Shown here piece after piece: positions 10,174 through 19,367 of a stretch of 64,000 nt of DNA. Location of the stretch: NCBI GenBank assembly GCA_943914355.1, contig CALUBS010000001.1:62001-126000 (forward strand), given 5' to 3'. Each line of letters begins with the position of its first letter. Position 1 is the stretch's first letter. The notes beneath the pieces are model-generated. The model made no database searches. It was not told where the DNA came from and saw only the letters and a list, made by a program, of their open reading frames with translations. This stretch comes from an uncultured Corynebacterium sp. GTDB taxonomy: Bacteria; Actinomycetota; Actinomycetes; Mycobacteriales; Mycobacteriaceae. Both the position numbers and the translations under genes were made by a program.

Positions 10174-10225
10174 GCGGGACGAGGGAGTGGGACGACGAAG
10201 CGGGACGAAGGGGCGGGACCAAGTA
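10174..10225. repeat. Tandem repeat, 13-bp unit x4
   Basis: Four units in exact 13-bp register: GCGGGACGAGGGA, GTGGGACGACGAA, GCGGGACGAAGGG and GCGGGACCAAGTA, starting at 10174, 10187, 10200 and 10213. The G-rich core GNGGGAC is invariant. It is distinct in period and sequence from the 14-mer array 60 bp away. Confidence 0.8.
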
Positions 10226-10250
10226 CCTGAGGCTTCAAGTTCAAAACGAC

Positions 10251-10299
10251 AAAAGCCGCCTCCCCCTGTCTCTTCGTAAAGAGAATGGGAAGGCAGCGA
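10251..10299 (-). terminator. Rho-independent terminator of the rplQ end of the alpha operon
   Basis: On the minus strand an imperfect hairpin pairs GCTGCCTTCCCATTCTC with GAGACAGGGGGAGGCGGC around a short loop and is followed by TTTTGTCGTTTT. It lies 80-130 bp past the rplQ stop. Confidence 0.75.
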
Positions 10300-10378
10300 T
10301 TATGCGCTACATCTGCGAGTAGGGACTGCAATCCACGCAGGGCGTTAGGGCCTGCGCGAATTCAGTGGCCGAGGGAGA

Positions 10379-10891
10379 TTACTTCTCCTCGGACTCCTCA
10401 GCAGAGGTGTTCTCAGCAGCGGTGTCCTCGGCCGGAGCTTCGGTCTCCGCAGCCTCGTCTGCCTGAGCTTCTTCAGCTTCAGCGGCCTTGGAAGCGGCAG
10501 CGCGGGTAGCGCGGTTAGCCTCGGAGGTCACGGTCTCCTCAAGAACGAGGGAGATCTGGGACATCGGGGCGTTGTCACCGGTGCGGTTGTCCAGCTTGAT
10601 CGTGCGGGTGTAGCCGCCCTCACGGTTCTCAAACTTCGGTCCGACCTCGTCGAACAGGTGGGAAACTACATCCTTACGCGGGATGAGCTTCAGCACTGCG
10701 CGGCGGTCAGCGATGGTGCCGGACTTAGCCTTGGTGATGATCTTTTCGACGTACGGGCGAAGAACCTTCGCCTTGGCATCGGTGGTCTTGATGGCGCCGT
10801 GCTCGATCAGGCTAGCTGCCAAGTTGCTCAGCATGTGAGCTTGCTGCTTGGCGGAGCCACCGAGACGGGCACCCTTCTTCGGGGTAGGCAT
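10379..10891 (-). CDS. rplQ: 50S ribosomal protein L17 with acidic C-terminal tail
   Basis: Large-subunit protein L17. The core [20 protein letters not shown] through SQISLVLEE (~120 residues) is canonical. It is extended by ~45 residues rich in Ala and Glu ([19 protein letters not shown]...), the kind of acidic tail often seen on actinobacterial L17. It follows rpoA by 67 bp and is the last gene before the terminator at 10251-10299. Confidence 0.97.
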   Translation of the reverse strand: MPTPKKGARLGGSAKQQAHMLSNLAASLIEHGAIKTTDAKAKVLRPYVEKIITKAKSGTIADRRAVLKLIPRKDVVSHLFDEVGPKFENREGGYTRTIKLDNRTGDNAPMSQISLVLEETVTSEANRATRAAASKAAEAEEAQADEAAETEAPAEDTAAENTSAEESEEK

Positions 10892-10958
10892 TGTTTACTC
10901 CTCGTGTGCGGTAAAAGTTGAGCGCGCGGCAACGAGTGCCGCAGTTCAGGGTGATTCT

Positions 10959-11969
10959 TTACTCGGAATCGTCCGCAGCCGGGTCCTTGAAGTCGCCGGT
11001 TTCTGCGTCGTAGCCCTCGAGCTGGGTGGGGTCGAAGTCCTCAGGGGTGTCCTTCAGAGCAAGGCTCAAGTTAGCCAGCTTGATCTTTACCTCATTAATC
11101 GACTTCTGACCGAAGTTGCGGATATCCAGCAGGTCGGACTCGGTGCATTCTGCAAGCTCGCCGACGGTGTGGATTTCCTGACGCTTCAGGCAGTTGTAGG
11201 AGCGAACGGAGAAGTTCAAGTCCTCGATAGGCATGCCGTAGGCGGCGATGTACTCGGTCTCCTGCGGGGAGGGACCAATCTCGATGCCTTCGGCTGCGTT
11301 GTTCAGCTCGCGTGCCAGGCCGAAGAGTTCGACCAAGGTGCCGCCGGCAGAAGCCAGGGCGTCGCGGGCGGAAATCGAGTTCTTGGTTTCGACGTCGATG
11401 GTCAGCTTGTCAAAGTCGGTGCGCTGCTCAACACGAGTAGCTTCGACCTTGTAGGAGACCTTCAGCACTGGGGAGTAAATCTGGTCGATTGGAATACGGC
11501 CGATTTCCCCAGAGGTTGCGGTAGCCGGGACGTAGCCACGGCCGCGCTCGACGACGAGCTCAATGTCCAGCTTAGCGGTGTCATTCAGCGAGGCGATGTG
11601 CAGATCCGGGTTGTGGATCTCCACGCCAGCCGGCGGCTGGATATCGCCCGCGGTGACATCACCAGGGCCTTCCTTGCTCAGGTACATAACCACCGGCTCA
11701 TCGGAGTCGGAGGACAGGACCATGCTCTTGATGTTCAAGATGATCTCGGAAACGTCTTCCTTCACACCGTTGATGGTGGTGAACTCGTGGAGCACACCAT
11801 CAATCTTGATGGAGGTTACCGCTGCGCCTGGGATGGACGACAGCAGGGTGCGACGCAGCGAGTTACCGAGGGTGTAGCCAAAGCCCGGCTCGAGCGGTTC
11901 GATGACGAACTTCGAACGAGACGAGTCGATGAATTCCTCGGTGAGCTGAGGACGCTGGGAAATGAGCAT
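10959..11969 (-). CDS. rpoA: DNA-directed RNA polymerase subunit alpha
   Basis: Assembly platform and promoter/activator-contact subunit of RNA polymerase. The N-terminal domain contains [20 protein letters not shown] and the helix-hairpin-helix C-terminal domain contains [18 protein letters not shown]. It is 336 aa with a short acidic tail ([16 protein letters not shown]). It lies between rpsD and rplQ in the standard alpha-operon order. Confidence 0.98.
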   Translation of the reverse strand: MLISQRPQLTEEFIDSSRSKFVIEPLEPGFGYTLGNSLRRTLLSSIPGAAVTSIKIDGVLHEFTTINGVKEDVSEIILNIKSMVLSSDSDEPVVMYLSKEGPGDVTAGDIQPPAGVEIHNPDLHIASLNDTAKLDIELVVERGRGYVPATATSGEIGRIPIDQIYSPVLKVSYKVEATRVEQRTDFDKLTIDVETKNSISARDALASAGGTLVELFGLARELNNAAEGIEIGPSPQETEYIAAYGMPIEDLNFSVRSYNCLKRQEIHTVGELAECTESDLLDIRNFGQKSINEVKIKLANLSLALKDTPEDFDPTQLEGYDAETGDFKDPAADDSE

Positions 11970-12083
11970 TGCAATTCTCCTTTTCGGCGACCGCTATTTG
12001 ACGCCGGTAGAGGGGGTAAAAATCTTGAGGTTGAAGATTCCTGATGGACCGCGTGGCCTTGAAGGGCCGTGCGGTATAACAGT

Positions 12084-12689
12084 TTACTTCGAGTAAAGCT
12101 CGACGATGAGCTGCTCTTGCAGCGGAATGTCGATCTGAGCGCGCTCGGGCAACTGGTGCACGAGGATGCGCAGCGTATCAGGAACGACCTGCAACCATGC
12201 CGGTACGTTGGCATCGATAAGAGCGTCCTGAGCGTCTTCGAACCATTCCATCTTCTGGGAACGCGGGCGGACATCGATGATGTCGTACTGCGTAACCCGG
12301 TAGGACGGGATGTTGATGTTCTTGCCGTTCACGGTGAAGTGACCGTGAGAAACGAGCTGGCGAGCCTGGCGGCGGGTGCGTGCCAGACCTGCGCGGTAGA
12401 CTACGTTGTCCAGGCGGGTTTCCAGAAGGATGACCAGGTTGTCACCGGTCTTGCCTGGGAGGCGGTTAGCCTCGGTGTAGTAGCGGCGGAACTGACGCTC
12501 CAGCACACCGTAGGTGTACTTTGCCTTCTGCTTCTCCTGGAGCTGCAGCAGGTACTCAGATTCCTTGATGCGGTTGCGGCCAGCCTGTCCCGGAGGGTAC
12601 GGGCGGCGCTCGAATGCCATGTCTCCGCCGACCAAGTCGACGCGAAGACGGCGGGATACGCGGGTAGCGGGGCCAGTGTAACGAGCCAT
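12084..12689 (-). CDS. rpsD: 30S ribosomal protein S4
   Basis: Small-subunit assembly protein, 201 aa, with the S4 RNA-binding domain ([38 protein letters not shown]). The N-terminal zinc-binding cysteines are absent, so this is the Cys-less S4 type. Alpha operon between rpsK and rpoA. Confidence 0.98.
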   Translation of the reverse strand: MARYTGPATRVSRRLRVDLVGGDMAFERRPYPPGQAGRNRIKESEYLLQLQEKQKAKYTYGVLERQFRRYYTEANRLPGKTGDNLVILLETRLDNVVYRAGLARTRRQARQLVSHGHFTVNGKNINIPSYRVTQYDIIDVRPRSQKMEWFEDAQDALIDANVPAWLQVVPDTLRILVHQLPERAQIDIPLQEQLIVELYSK

Positions 12690-12710
12690 TTTCTTACCTC
12701 TTTCCTTCCC

Positions 12711-13115
12711 TTAAACCTTGCGACGCTTGGTCGGACGGCAGCCGTTGTGCGGCTGTGGAGTTGCATCCGTGATCGAGGAAACCTCGAGGCCTGCAGCCTG
12801 CAGGGAACGGATGGCGGTCTCGCGGCCGGAGCCCGGACCCTTAACGAATACGTCAACCTTCTTCATGCCGTGGTCCATTGCCTTGCGTGCGGCGCTTTCA
12901 GCGGCCATCTGCGCAGCGAACGGAGTGGACTTACGGGAACCCTTGAAGCCAACGTGACCAGAGGATGCCCAGGAGATAACAGCACCGGTCTGATCGGTGA
13001 TCGAGACGATGGTGTTGTTGAAGGTGGACTTGATGTATGCGTGGCCCAGAGCCACATTCTTCTTGACGACGCGACGGCCGGAACGGCGTGCGCCGGAACG
13101 AGTCTTTGGAGGCAT
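12711..13115 (-). CDS. rpsK: 30S ribosomal protein S11
   Basis: 134 aa. Recognised by [40 protein letters not shown] and the C-terminal [16 protein letters not shown]. It is part of the mRNA platform of the small subunit and lies 3 bp downstream of rpsM. Confidence 0.98.
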   Translation of the reverse strand: MPPKTRSGARRSGRRVVKKNVALGHAYIKSTFNNTIVSITDQTGAVISWASSGHVGFKGSRKSTPFAAQMAAESAARKAMDHGMKKVDVFVKGPGSGRETAIRSLQAAGLEVSSITDATPQPHNGCRPTKRRKV

Positions 13116-13118
13116 GAA

Positions 13119-13487
13119 CTACTTCTTCTTTCCTGCGATCGTCTTCTTCGGGCCCTTACGAGTACGCGCGTTGGTCTTCGTACGCTGACCGCGTACCGGC
13201 AGACCGCGACGGTGGCGCAGACCCTTGTAGCTTCCGATTTCAATCTTGCGACGAATATCAGCCTGAACCTGGCGGCGGAGGTCACCCTCTACCTTCCAGG
13301 AACCTTCAATTGCGTCACGCAGTGCCGAAACCTGTTCATCTTCCAGGTTGTCGGTGCGCAGGTCAGGAGAAATGCCAGTCTTTTCTAGCAATTCCTTGGC
13401 ACGGGTTGGACCGATGCCGTAGATGTAGGTGAGAGCGACCTCCATACGCTTATTGCGTGGGAGGTCAACACCAGCTAGACGTGCCAT
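13119..13487 (-). CDS. rpsM: 30S ribosomal protein S13
   Basis: 122 aa, head protein of the small subunit. Starts [20 protein letters not shown] and has the basic C-terminus [20 protein letters not shown]. It follows infA after ~180 bp; no rpmJ (L36) gene is encoded in that gap, unlike the arrangement in many other bacteria. Confidence 0.98.
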   Translation of the reverse strand: MARLAGVDLPRNKRMEVALTYIYGIGPTRAKELLEKTGISPDLRTDNLEDEQVSALRDAIEGSWKVEGDLRRQVQADIRRKIEIGSYKGLRHRRGLPVRGQRTKTNARTRKGPKKTIAGKKK

Positions 13488-13597
13488 AAGGCGTGTCCTT
13501 TCGGGTTGTTACGGCGGTTTTCTCCCCATCCGTCCCGCTCCATGCAACGCTTCGCCCGGACCGTGCCGGGAATCCTTGGGTTGCTTACCAGTGCGGG

Positions 13598-13618
13598 CTC
13601 AGGCCACCGTAGCCTGAG
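13598..13618. other. Short hairpin between infA and rpsM
   Basis: CTCAGGC at 13598-13604 pairs perfectly with GCCTGAG at 13612-13618 around a 7-nt loop. No U-tract follows on either strand, so it is not a standard terminator. It could be a processing or attenuation element in the infA-rpsM gap, or chance. Confidence 0.35.
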
Positions 13619-13669
13619 GTGTACAGGACAAAGCCGTGCTTCGCCCTTGGGTGAGGAGGCTGACTGTGT

Positions 13670-13888
13670 TTACTTGTAGCGGTAGACGATGCGTCCGCGG
13701 GTCAGGTCATAAGGAGACAGCTCTACGACGACGCGATCCTCCGGGAGGATGCGGATGTAGTGCTGACGCATCTTACCGGAAATGTGTGCAAGAACCTTGT
13801 GCCCATTGTCGAGCTCGACACGGAACATTGCGTTTGGCAAAGGCTCGACGATGCGACCCTCTACCTCAATTGCGCCTTCCTTAGCCAT
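13670..13888 (-). CDS. infA: Translation initiation factor IF-1
   Basis: 72-aa single OB-fold factor that binds the ribosomal A site during initiation ([20 protein letters not shown] through RGRIVYRYK). The frame extends upstream to 13963, but the ATG at 13888 matches the family length and has AGAGGTT before it. First gene of the alpha operon. Confidence 0.97.
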   Translation of the reverse strand: MAKEGAIEVEGRIVEPLPNAMFRVELDNGHKVLAHISGKMRQHYIRILPEDRVVVELSPYDLTRGRIVYRYK

Positions 13889-14065
13889 AACCTCTACTTT
13901 TCTGGTGACAGACAAGTACCTGTCACCTGCATGTTTGTTGTCTACTGCGGTGGTGCAAGCCAACCAGACCTACTGGCGCCATACACCGTCAAACCAGCAT
14001 ACGCTGCAGCGACACGATTTCCAAACCGCACGCACTTTCCTAATTTCCCAACCTGCAGCAGAATA

Positions 14066-14115
14066 CTAAAAATACCCTCGTACTCGGTTCCAGCTTTCGG
14101 AACTAAGCACGAGGG
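14066..14115 (-). terminator. Rho-independent terminator of the L,D-transpeptidase gene
   Basis: Minus-strand CCCTCGT...ACGAGGG (14109-14115 with 14075-14081), with an inner GTTCC/GGAAC stem, is followed by TATTTTTA. It begins 33 bp past the ldt stop. Confidence 0.85.
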
Positions 14116-14147
14116 CGGGGTGCACTCACGCGGTGAACTATACCGAA

Positions 14148-14939
14148 TTAGTAGATGTAAACCTTGTCACCAATCTGGACGTCGTTCCAGTAGCGAACCG
14201 CTGCATCGTACGGCAGGTGGACGCAACCGTTGGAGTCAACATTGGTGTTGTCCAAGTGGAAAGCGTGGCCGTTGTTGGTGAAGTAGATGGAGTAAGGCAT
14301 CGGCGCGTTGTTGAACTCGCGGGAGATTTCGTCCTTCACCTTGCGGTTGACGTGGAAGGTACCGCGCGGGGTTTCCTCGCCCACCATGCCAGCGGACATG
14401 GATGGGGAAATGTAGGAAACATCGCCGCCTTCCTGCAGCCAGGTGCGGCGTCCATCAAGGTCGACGCAGATCTTGGCGTCTGCTGGGCAGGAGCCGCGGT
14501 CGAATTCGTTGGCGCGGCGCTGCTCCTCCGCACGGCGTGCCGCTTCTTCAGCCTTCGCCTTTTCTTCCGCAATCTGCTGTGCGTGTGCACGCTCAGCATC
14601 CTCGCGAGCTTGGCGTGCTTCCTCGTTCTTCTGCGCTACGAGGCCCGGGAAAAGGAACTCCAGTGCGCTGTCCACTGCGGACTGCACATTCGGCGCCAAT
14701 TCTGGGGCGTACTTCTCAGCCTGGTCCAGGATGTCAGTGCGGGTCTGCCATGCCTGGTCACGGGTCTGGCCCTGGAAGTTATCAACCTGCTGCTGGGCAT
14801 GCGCGGTGAGCTGATCAAGATTAGGGAGTTGCTGAGCAGAAGCTGCCGGGGCGCCGGCAATGGTGCTCAATGCCATGACACCAGCCACTGCTGGTGCAGC
14901 AACGGTGGCACTTAACTTGCGGAGGCTGAATTTAGACAT
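14148..14939 (-). CDS. Secreted L,D-transpeptidase (YkuD family)
   Basis: Cell-wall enzyme that forms 3-3 peptidoglycan cross-links. Sec signal peptide with an AxA-type site (APAASA/QQ, ~residue 35), a helical Gln/Glu/Ala-rich coiled-coil region (~100-145), then a YkuD domain. The motif HLDN...DSNGCVHLP contains the catalytic Cys239 and corresponds to HxxxxxxxxSxGCxR/H. The rest of the 263-aa protein is a stalk that could position the domain in the wall. Monocistronic: it has its own terminator and a ~65-bp upstream gap to map. Confidence 0.88.
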   Translation of the reverse strand: MSKFSLRKLSATVAAPAVAGVMALSTIAGAPAASAQQLPNLDQLTAHAQQQVDNFQGQTRDQAWQTRTDILDQAEKYAPELAPNVQSAVDSALEFLFPGLVAQKNEEARQAREDAERAHAQQIAEEKAKAEEAARRAEEQRRANEFDRGSCPADAKICVDLDGRRTWLQEGGDVSYISPSMSAGMVGEETPRGTFHVNRKVKDEISREFNNAPMPYSIYFTNNGHAFHLDNTNVDSNGCVHLPYDAAVRYWNDVQIGDKVYIY

Positions 14940-15005
14940 AGTGGTGAGTATAAACCTTTCAGGGGATTATCGCCTAGTTTAAGAGGCGATTTCTAGGAAT
15001 GTTTA

Positions 15006-15800
15006 TCAGGAGCGCCTAGTGAGAATGCGGGGGCCGTCCGCCGTCGCGGCTACCGTATGCTCCCAATGGGCGGCAGTCGAGCCATCCAGCGTGACCACCG
15101 TCCAATCATCTTCCAGCACCGCACTATCGACGGTGCCCAAGGTGAGCATGGGTTCGATGGCTAGCACAGAGCCTTCCTGAATGAGGGGCCCGCGGCCAGG
15201 CTTTCCCTCATTTTCCAAATAGGGTTCTTCGTGCATGGTCCGGCCAATTCCATGGCCGCCATAACCGTCCACGATATAGAGGGACACGCCAAACTTTTCT
15301 TCGGCGCGGTAGGTTGCCTGCTCCAAGGCGTGGGAAACATCCGTGAGGCGGTTGCCCGGGACCATCGCTTGCAGTCCTTCCATGAGCACCCACTCGGTCG
15401 CCGCGTTCAACGCCGCAACGTCCGGGTCCGGTTCACCGATGGGAAAGGACCACGCGCTATCTCCTACCCACCCATCGAGCGTGGCACCGCAGTCGATGGA
15501 GAGGAGGTCGCCATCGGCAAGCACTGTTTTAGCATCGGGGATGCCGTGCACGATGACATCATTAACGGAGGAACAAATGGAGCCCGGAAAGCCCTCGTAG
15601 CCCTTAAAGGTAGGGGTGGCACCGGCTTCGCGGATGGTCTGTTCCGCCACCGCATCGAGCTCCAGCGTGCTCACTCCCGGCGCCGCGGCGGCGCGAACTG
15701 CTTGCAGCGCCTTGCCGACGATCTCGCCAGCCGCCTGCATGGCATCCAGCTCGCCTGCGGTGCGGGCGGGAATACGCTTGGTGCGGCGCCGAAAAGCCAT
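15006..15800 (-). CDS. map: Methionine aminopeptidase type I
   Basis: Removes initiator methionine from nascent proteins. The 264-aa protein shows the dimetal ligands: two Asp ([17 protein letters not shown]), His ([13 protein letters not shown]), Glu (AIEPMLTLG) and a C-terminal Glu ([10 protein letters not shown]). Its ATG overlaps the adk stop by one base, placing it in the secY-adk-map transcription unit. Confidence 0.96.
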   Translation of the reverse strand: MAFRRRTKRIPARTAGELDAMQAAGEIVGKALQAVRAAAAPGVSTLELDAVAEQTIREAGATPTFKGYEGFPGSICSSVNDVIVHGIPDAKTVLADGDLLSIDCGATLDGWVGDSAWSFPIGEPDPDVAALNAATEWVLMEGLQAMVPGNRLTDVSHALEQATYRAEEKFGVSLYIVDGYGGHGIGRTMHEEPYLENEGKPGRGPLIQEGSVLAIEPMLTLGTVDSAVLEDDWTVVTLDGSTAAHWEHTVAATADGPRILTRRS

Positions 15801-16345
15801 TACTTGCCCAGCGCTTCCATGGCGCGGGCGTTGATCTCTTCCACGGAGCCTTCTGCCTTGATGGGGATGATGGCATCGCCGTAGTGCTCGATGAGCGGGA
15901 AGGTCTCCTCGCGGTAGACGCCCAGGCGGGTGCGGATGGTTTCTTCATTATCGTCGGCGCGGCCGCGGGCCATCATGCGCTCGACAACGACGTCCTCAGA
16001 AACCTCGAAGTTCAATACGCCGTCGAGCTTTTCGCCCTTCTTGGACAACAGCTCTTCCAGGATGTCTGCCTGCTCGGTGGTGCGCGGGAAACCGTCCAAG
16101 AGGAAGCCATTCTTGGCGTCGTCTTGGCTGAGGCGCTCTTCTACCATGCGCGCGGTGACATCGGTAGGCACGAGCTTTCCGGCATCGATATAGGACTTCG
16201 CCTCAACGCCCAGCGGGGTGCCCTCGCCAATATTGGCGCGGAAGAGGTCACCGGTGGAGATGTGCGGGACGCCGAGCTTTTCGCTCAGGATTGCCGCTTG
16301 GGTGCCTTTGCCAGCACCGGGAGGGCCGAGAAGTACAAGACGCAT
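15800..16345 (-). CDS. adk: Adenylate kinase, short-lid type
   Basis: Interconverts ATP + AMP and 2 ADP. Has the P-loop [13 protein letters not shown]-site [19 protein letters not shown] and the lid Arg residues. At 181 aa it lacks the zinc-finger lid insert, as in mycobacteria. Start and stop overlap its neighbours by one base each (TAATG), indicating coupled translation with secY and map. Confidence 0.97.
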   Translation of the reverse strand: MRLVLLGPPGAGKGTQAAILSEKLGVPHISTGDLFRANIGEGTPLGVEAKSYIDAGKLVPTDVTARMVEERLSQDDAKNGFLLDGFPRTTEQADILEELLSKKGEKLDGVLNFEVSEDVVVERMMARGRADDNEETIRTRLGVYREETFPLIEHYGDAIIPIKAEGSVEEINARAMEALGK

Positions 16346-17670
16346 TATTTCAGTAGTCCTTCGTAGTTGGATTGGAGAAGTTGGGATTCAATTTGCTTGA
16401 CCGTGGTCAAGGCCACGGAGACCATAATCAAGATGGCCGTACCGCCAAAGGCGGAGGTGCCGTTGGCAGAAGAGTGACCAACGCCAAGGTCCAGCAGGAT
16501 ATTCGGCAGGATGGCGATCAACGCCAAGTACAGGGCACCGACGCTCAGCAGGCGGTTCATGACAAAGCCGAGGTACTCCGCGGTGGGGCGGCCCGGGCGG
16601 ATTCCTGGGATGAAGCCACCGTACTTCTTCATGTTATCGGCTTGCTCGGCGGGGTCGTACTGCACCGAGACGTAGAAGTACGCGAAGAAGATGGTCAGCA
16701 GGAAGTACAAGACGATGTACTGCCAGGACGACGGCGCCTGCAGGTGCGCGATGACATTGCGCTGCCACCAGTTATCCGGGGTGTGTACGGAGCTGGAGTT
16801 TACGATCTGCGTAATCAGCACCGGCATATAGATAAGCGAGGAGGCGAAGATGACCGGGATAACGCCGGCCTGGTTGACCTTGAGCGGCAGGTAGGTAGAA
16901 GAACCACCGTACTGGCGCCGGCCCACCATGCGCTTGGCGTATTGCACCGGTATGCGGCGCTGGCCCTGCTCGATGAAGGTAATGCCGACGACCAGAACAA
17001 TGAGACCGGCCAGCACCATGGCGAATACCATACCGCCGTTGTTTTGCAGGATGTTCATGCCATCGGTAGGCAGGCGTGTCGCAATACCGGCGAAAATGAG
17101 CAGGGACATGCCGTTGCCAATGCCCTTTTCCGTAATCAGCTCGCCCATCCACATCACGAGGACGGCGCCGGAGGTCATCGTCACCACAAGCAGGATCAGG
17201 GTGAAGAAGTTGCGGTCTTCCGCCAAGACCGGCACGCCCTGGCCCAAGAGCTGCTCGCGATCCGCCAATGCGACGATGCCGGAGGATTGCAGCAGCGCCA
17301 AGGCGAGCGTGAGGTAGCGGGTGTACTGGGTCATTTTCGCCTGCCCAGACTGGCCTTCCTTCTTTAGCTGCTCAAAGCGCGGGATGACCACGGTCAGCAG
17401 CTGCACGATGATGGAAGCCGTAATGTAGGGCATGATGCCGATGGCGAAGATCGACAGCTGCAATAAGGCGCCACCAGAAAACAGGTTAATCACGGAGTAC
17501 AGGTCTCCGGATTCTTCTGTCAGCTGACGCAGGCGTCCTGCAATTGACGCGTAATCTACACCCGGCGACGGGATCTGTGCACCGATGCGGTACGCAATGA
17601 TCATCACGATGGTGAAGACGATCTTCTTGCGTAGGTCGGCATCCTTAAAAGCCTGCAAAATGGCGGACAC
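16345..17670 (-). CDS. secY: Preprotein translocase subunit SecY
   Basis: Ten-helix channel of the Sec translocon. The start of the family sequence, [18 protein letters not shown], directly follows a GTG at 17670 with AGGAGGA 8 nt upstream; the frame opens 10 codons further but this start matches corynebacterial SecY. Conserved loops ([38 protein letters not shown]) are intact. In most actinobacteria secY follows rplO directly; here tmsBA lies between them. Confidence 0.96.
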   Translation of the reverse strand: MSAILQAFKDADLRKKIVFTIVMIIAYRIGAQIPSPGVDYASIAGRLRQLTEESGDLYSVINLFSGGALLQLSIFAIGIMPYITASIIVQLLTVVIPRFEQLKKEGQSGQAKMTQYTRYLTLALALLQSSGIVALADREQLLGQGVPVLAEDRNFFTLILLVVTMTSGAVLVMWMGELITEKGIGNGMSLLIFAGIATRLPTDGMNILQNNGGMVFAMVLAGLIVLVVGITFIEQGQRRIPVQYAKRMVGRRQYGGSSTYLPLKVNQAGVIPVIFASSLIYMPVLITQIVNSSSVHTPDNWWQRNVIAHLQAPSSWQYIVLYFLLTIFFAYFYVSVQYDPAEQADNMKKYGGFIPGIRPGRPTAEYLGFVMNRLLSVGALYLALIAILPNILLDLGVGHSSANGTSAFGGTAILIMVSVALTTVKQIESQLLQSNYEGLLK

Positions 17671-18047
17671 TACAAAATCCTCCTGGCCTACCGCTGTCAC
17701 GCGCGAATCTATGGATTCCTAACGCAGCAACACACGGAGGTGGACACTCTATGGCTCCCGTAGGGCTCCACATCTTTCTCACTTGGCGTTAAGAAGTAAA
17801 GACAAGGAGTCCCAAAGGAACGGTGGAACACTTTTGACCCCATAATCCTACCAGCCAAATATCTGCGCGCCACATCTAACCCGCATTATGTGACAATGAT
17901 TGCCCATTCTTTCGCGCTTATTCCACTGGGGGTTTACCATGTTAATTATTGCCCTGCGCAATTTTCTACCCGTAACATTTCGGCCTTGCGATCCCTAAAC
18001 ACCAAGGTCGTTATTGGTGTGAACCCAACATTGCGAAAGAAGTCTGA
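17671..18047. promoter_or_regulatory. Intergenic region with divergent promoters for secY and tmsB
   Basis: No gene seen in 377 bp between two divergent units. A plausible secY -10 on the minus strand is TAGGAT at 17845-17850, which would give a ~170-nt leader. No convincing -35 could be assigned for either direction. Confidence 0.35.
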
Positions 18048-19355
18048 ATGAGCAAAAAATTCACGCCGATGACCGTTGCTGAGATCATCGACGTCTTCAT
18101 CCCTAGTCCCAACCCCTTCCGCTGGGAGGCTTTTGATGGCTCGGCCACCGGCCCTGCCGATGCCGAGTACAAGGTCACCATCAATAGCCTTGGCGGACTT
18201 GCTTATATCGCCACCCACCCAGGCGATGTCGGATTCGCCCGCGCTTATGTCACTGATGGCATCTCTGTAGAAGGTGAGCACCCTGCCCACCCGTACGGCG
18301 TCTTCAATGCCCTGCACGCCATGTATGACAAGTTCGAAAAGCCCAGTGCTAAGGATATGGCGCGCGTGATTCGTTCGCTGGCTTCCATGGGCGCCTTCCA
18401 CATCCAGCCGGTGCCTGAGGTAGAGCGCGCCTCTTGGCTGCGCCGTAAGCTCCACGATGGCCTGTCTAAGCACTCCAAGGAGCGCGATGCCGACGTCATT
18501 TCTGATCACTACGACGTGGGCAATGACTTCTACGAGCTCTTCTTGGGCGATTCCATGACTTATACCTGCGCCTACTTCCCCACCCCGGATGCCACTTTGG
18601 AGGAAGCGCAGGAAAACAAGTACCGGCTCATCTTTGACAAGCTGCGCCTAAAGGAAGGTGACACCCACCTGGATGTGGGCTGTGGCTGGGGCGGCATGGT
18701 GCGCTACGCTGCACGCCGCGGCGTGAAATCCATCGGCGTGACCTTGTCGCAAGAGCAGGCCGAATGGGGCCAAAAGAAGATCGAAGAAGAAGGCATGCAG
18801 GATCTGGCCGAGATCCGCTTCATGGACTACCGCGATGTCAAAGAAGAAGGCTTCGATGCCATCTCCGCCATCGGCATCATCGAGCACATCGGCGTGCAGA
18901 ACTACGATGACTTCTTCAAGTTCATGTACAGCAAGCTCAAGGTCGGCGGGCTGATGTTGAACCACAACATCACCTACCCGGATAACCACAAGACGCCCAA
19001 GGGCGGGTTCATTGACCGCTACATCTTCCCCGATGGCGAGCTCACCGGCTCTGGCAACGTCACCAAGGCCATGCAGGACAATGGCTTCGAGGTCTTCCAC
19101 ACCGAGTCCCTGCGCTTTGATTACATGCGCACCCTGCACGAATGGTGCGAGAACTTGAAGGAAAACTGGGAGGAGGCCTGCGATCTGGTCGGCCTGCCCA
19201 CCGCTCGCCTCTACGGCATCTACATGGCCGGCTCGGAGTGGGGCTTCGAACGCAATATCATTAACCTCTACCACTTCTTGGGCATCAAGCTCGGTGAGGC
19301 CGGCTCCCGCGCCGGCGTGCCTGAGCGCCGGTGGTGGGAAGACAGCCGCTTTTAA
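18048..19355 (+). CDS. tmsB: SAM-dependent fatty-acyl methyltransferase, TmsB/UfaA1 type (tuberculostearic acid synthesis)
   Basis: Cyclopropane-fatty-acid-synthase family, 435 aa. The SAM-binding motif is LDVGCGWGGMVRYAARRG and the family signature YDVGNDFYELFLGDSMTYTC is present. Paired with a downstream FAD protein, this matches TmsB/BfaB and UfaA1 enzymes, which methylate C10 of oleoyl chains in phospholipid to give a 10-methylene intermediate. A plain CFA synthase would not need the flavoprotein partner. The assignment to tuberculostearate synthesis is inferred from that pairing. It is followed 12 bp later by tmsA. Confidence 0.85.
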   Translation: MSKKFTPMTVAEIIDVFIPSPNPFRWEAFDGSATGPADAEYKVTINSLGGLAYIATHPGDVGFARAYVTDGISVEGEHPAHPYGVFNALHAMYDKFEKPSAKDMARVIRSLASMGAFHIQPVPEVERASWLRRKLHDGLSKHSKERDADVISDHYDVGNDFYELFLGDSMTYTCAYFPTPDATLEEAQENKYRLIFDKLRLKEGDTHLDVGCGWGGMVRYAARRGVKSIGVTLSQEQAEWGQKKIEEEGMQDLAEIRFMDYRDVKEEGFDAISAIGIIEHIGVQNYDDFFKFMYSKLKVGGLMLNHNITYPDNHKTPKGGFIDRYIFPDGELTGSGNVTKAMQDNGFEVFHTESLRFDYMRTLHEWCENLKENWEEACDLVGLPTARLYGIYMAGSEWGFERNIINLYHFLGIKLGEAGSRAGVPERRWWEDSRF

Positions 19356-19367
19356 AAGGAGCCCACT

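Noticed and set aside
10073..10225. CRISPR array
   Set aside because: Units are 13-14 bp and directly adjacent, without spacers, and there are no cas genes.
10168..10378. Open frames on both strands in the truA-rplQ gap, including the 79-codon extension of truA
   Set aside because: They cover the tandem repeats and terminator, lack ribosome sites, and the truA family start is at 9930.
11000..13400. Long plus-strand open frames opposite rpoA, rpsD, rpsK and rpsM
   Set aside because: They are antisense shadows caused by codon bias; the minus-strand ribosomal genes explain the sequence completely.
13489..13669. Possible rpmJ (L36) between infA and rpsM
   Set aside because: Neither strand encodes the short Cys-containing L36 sequence; only a small hairpin is seen.
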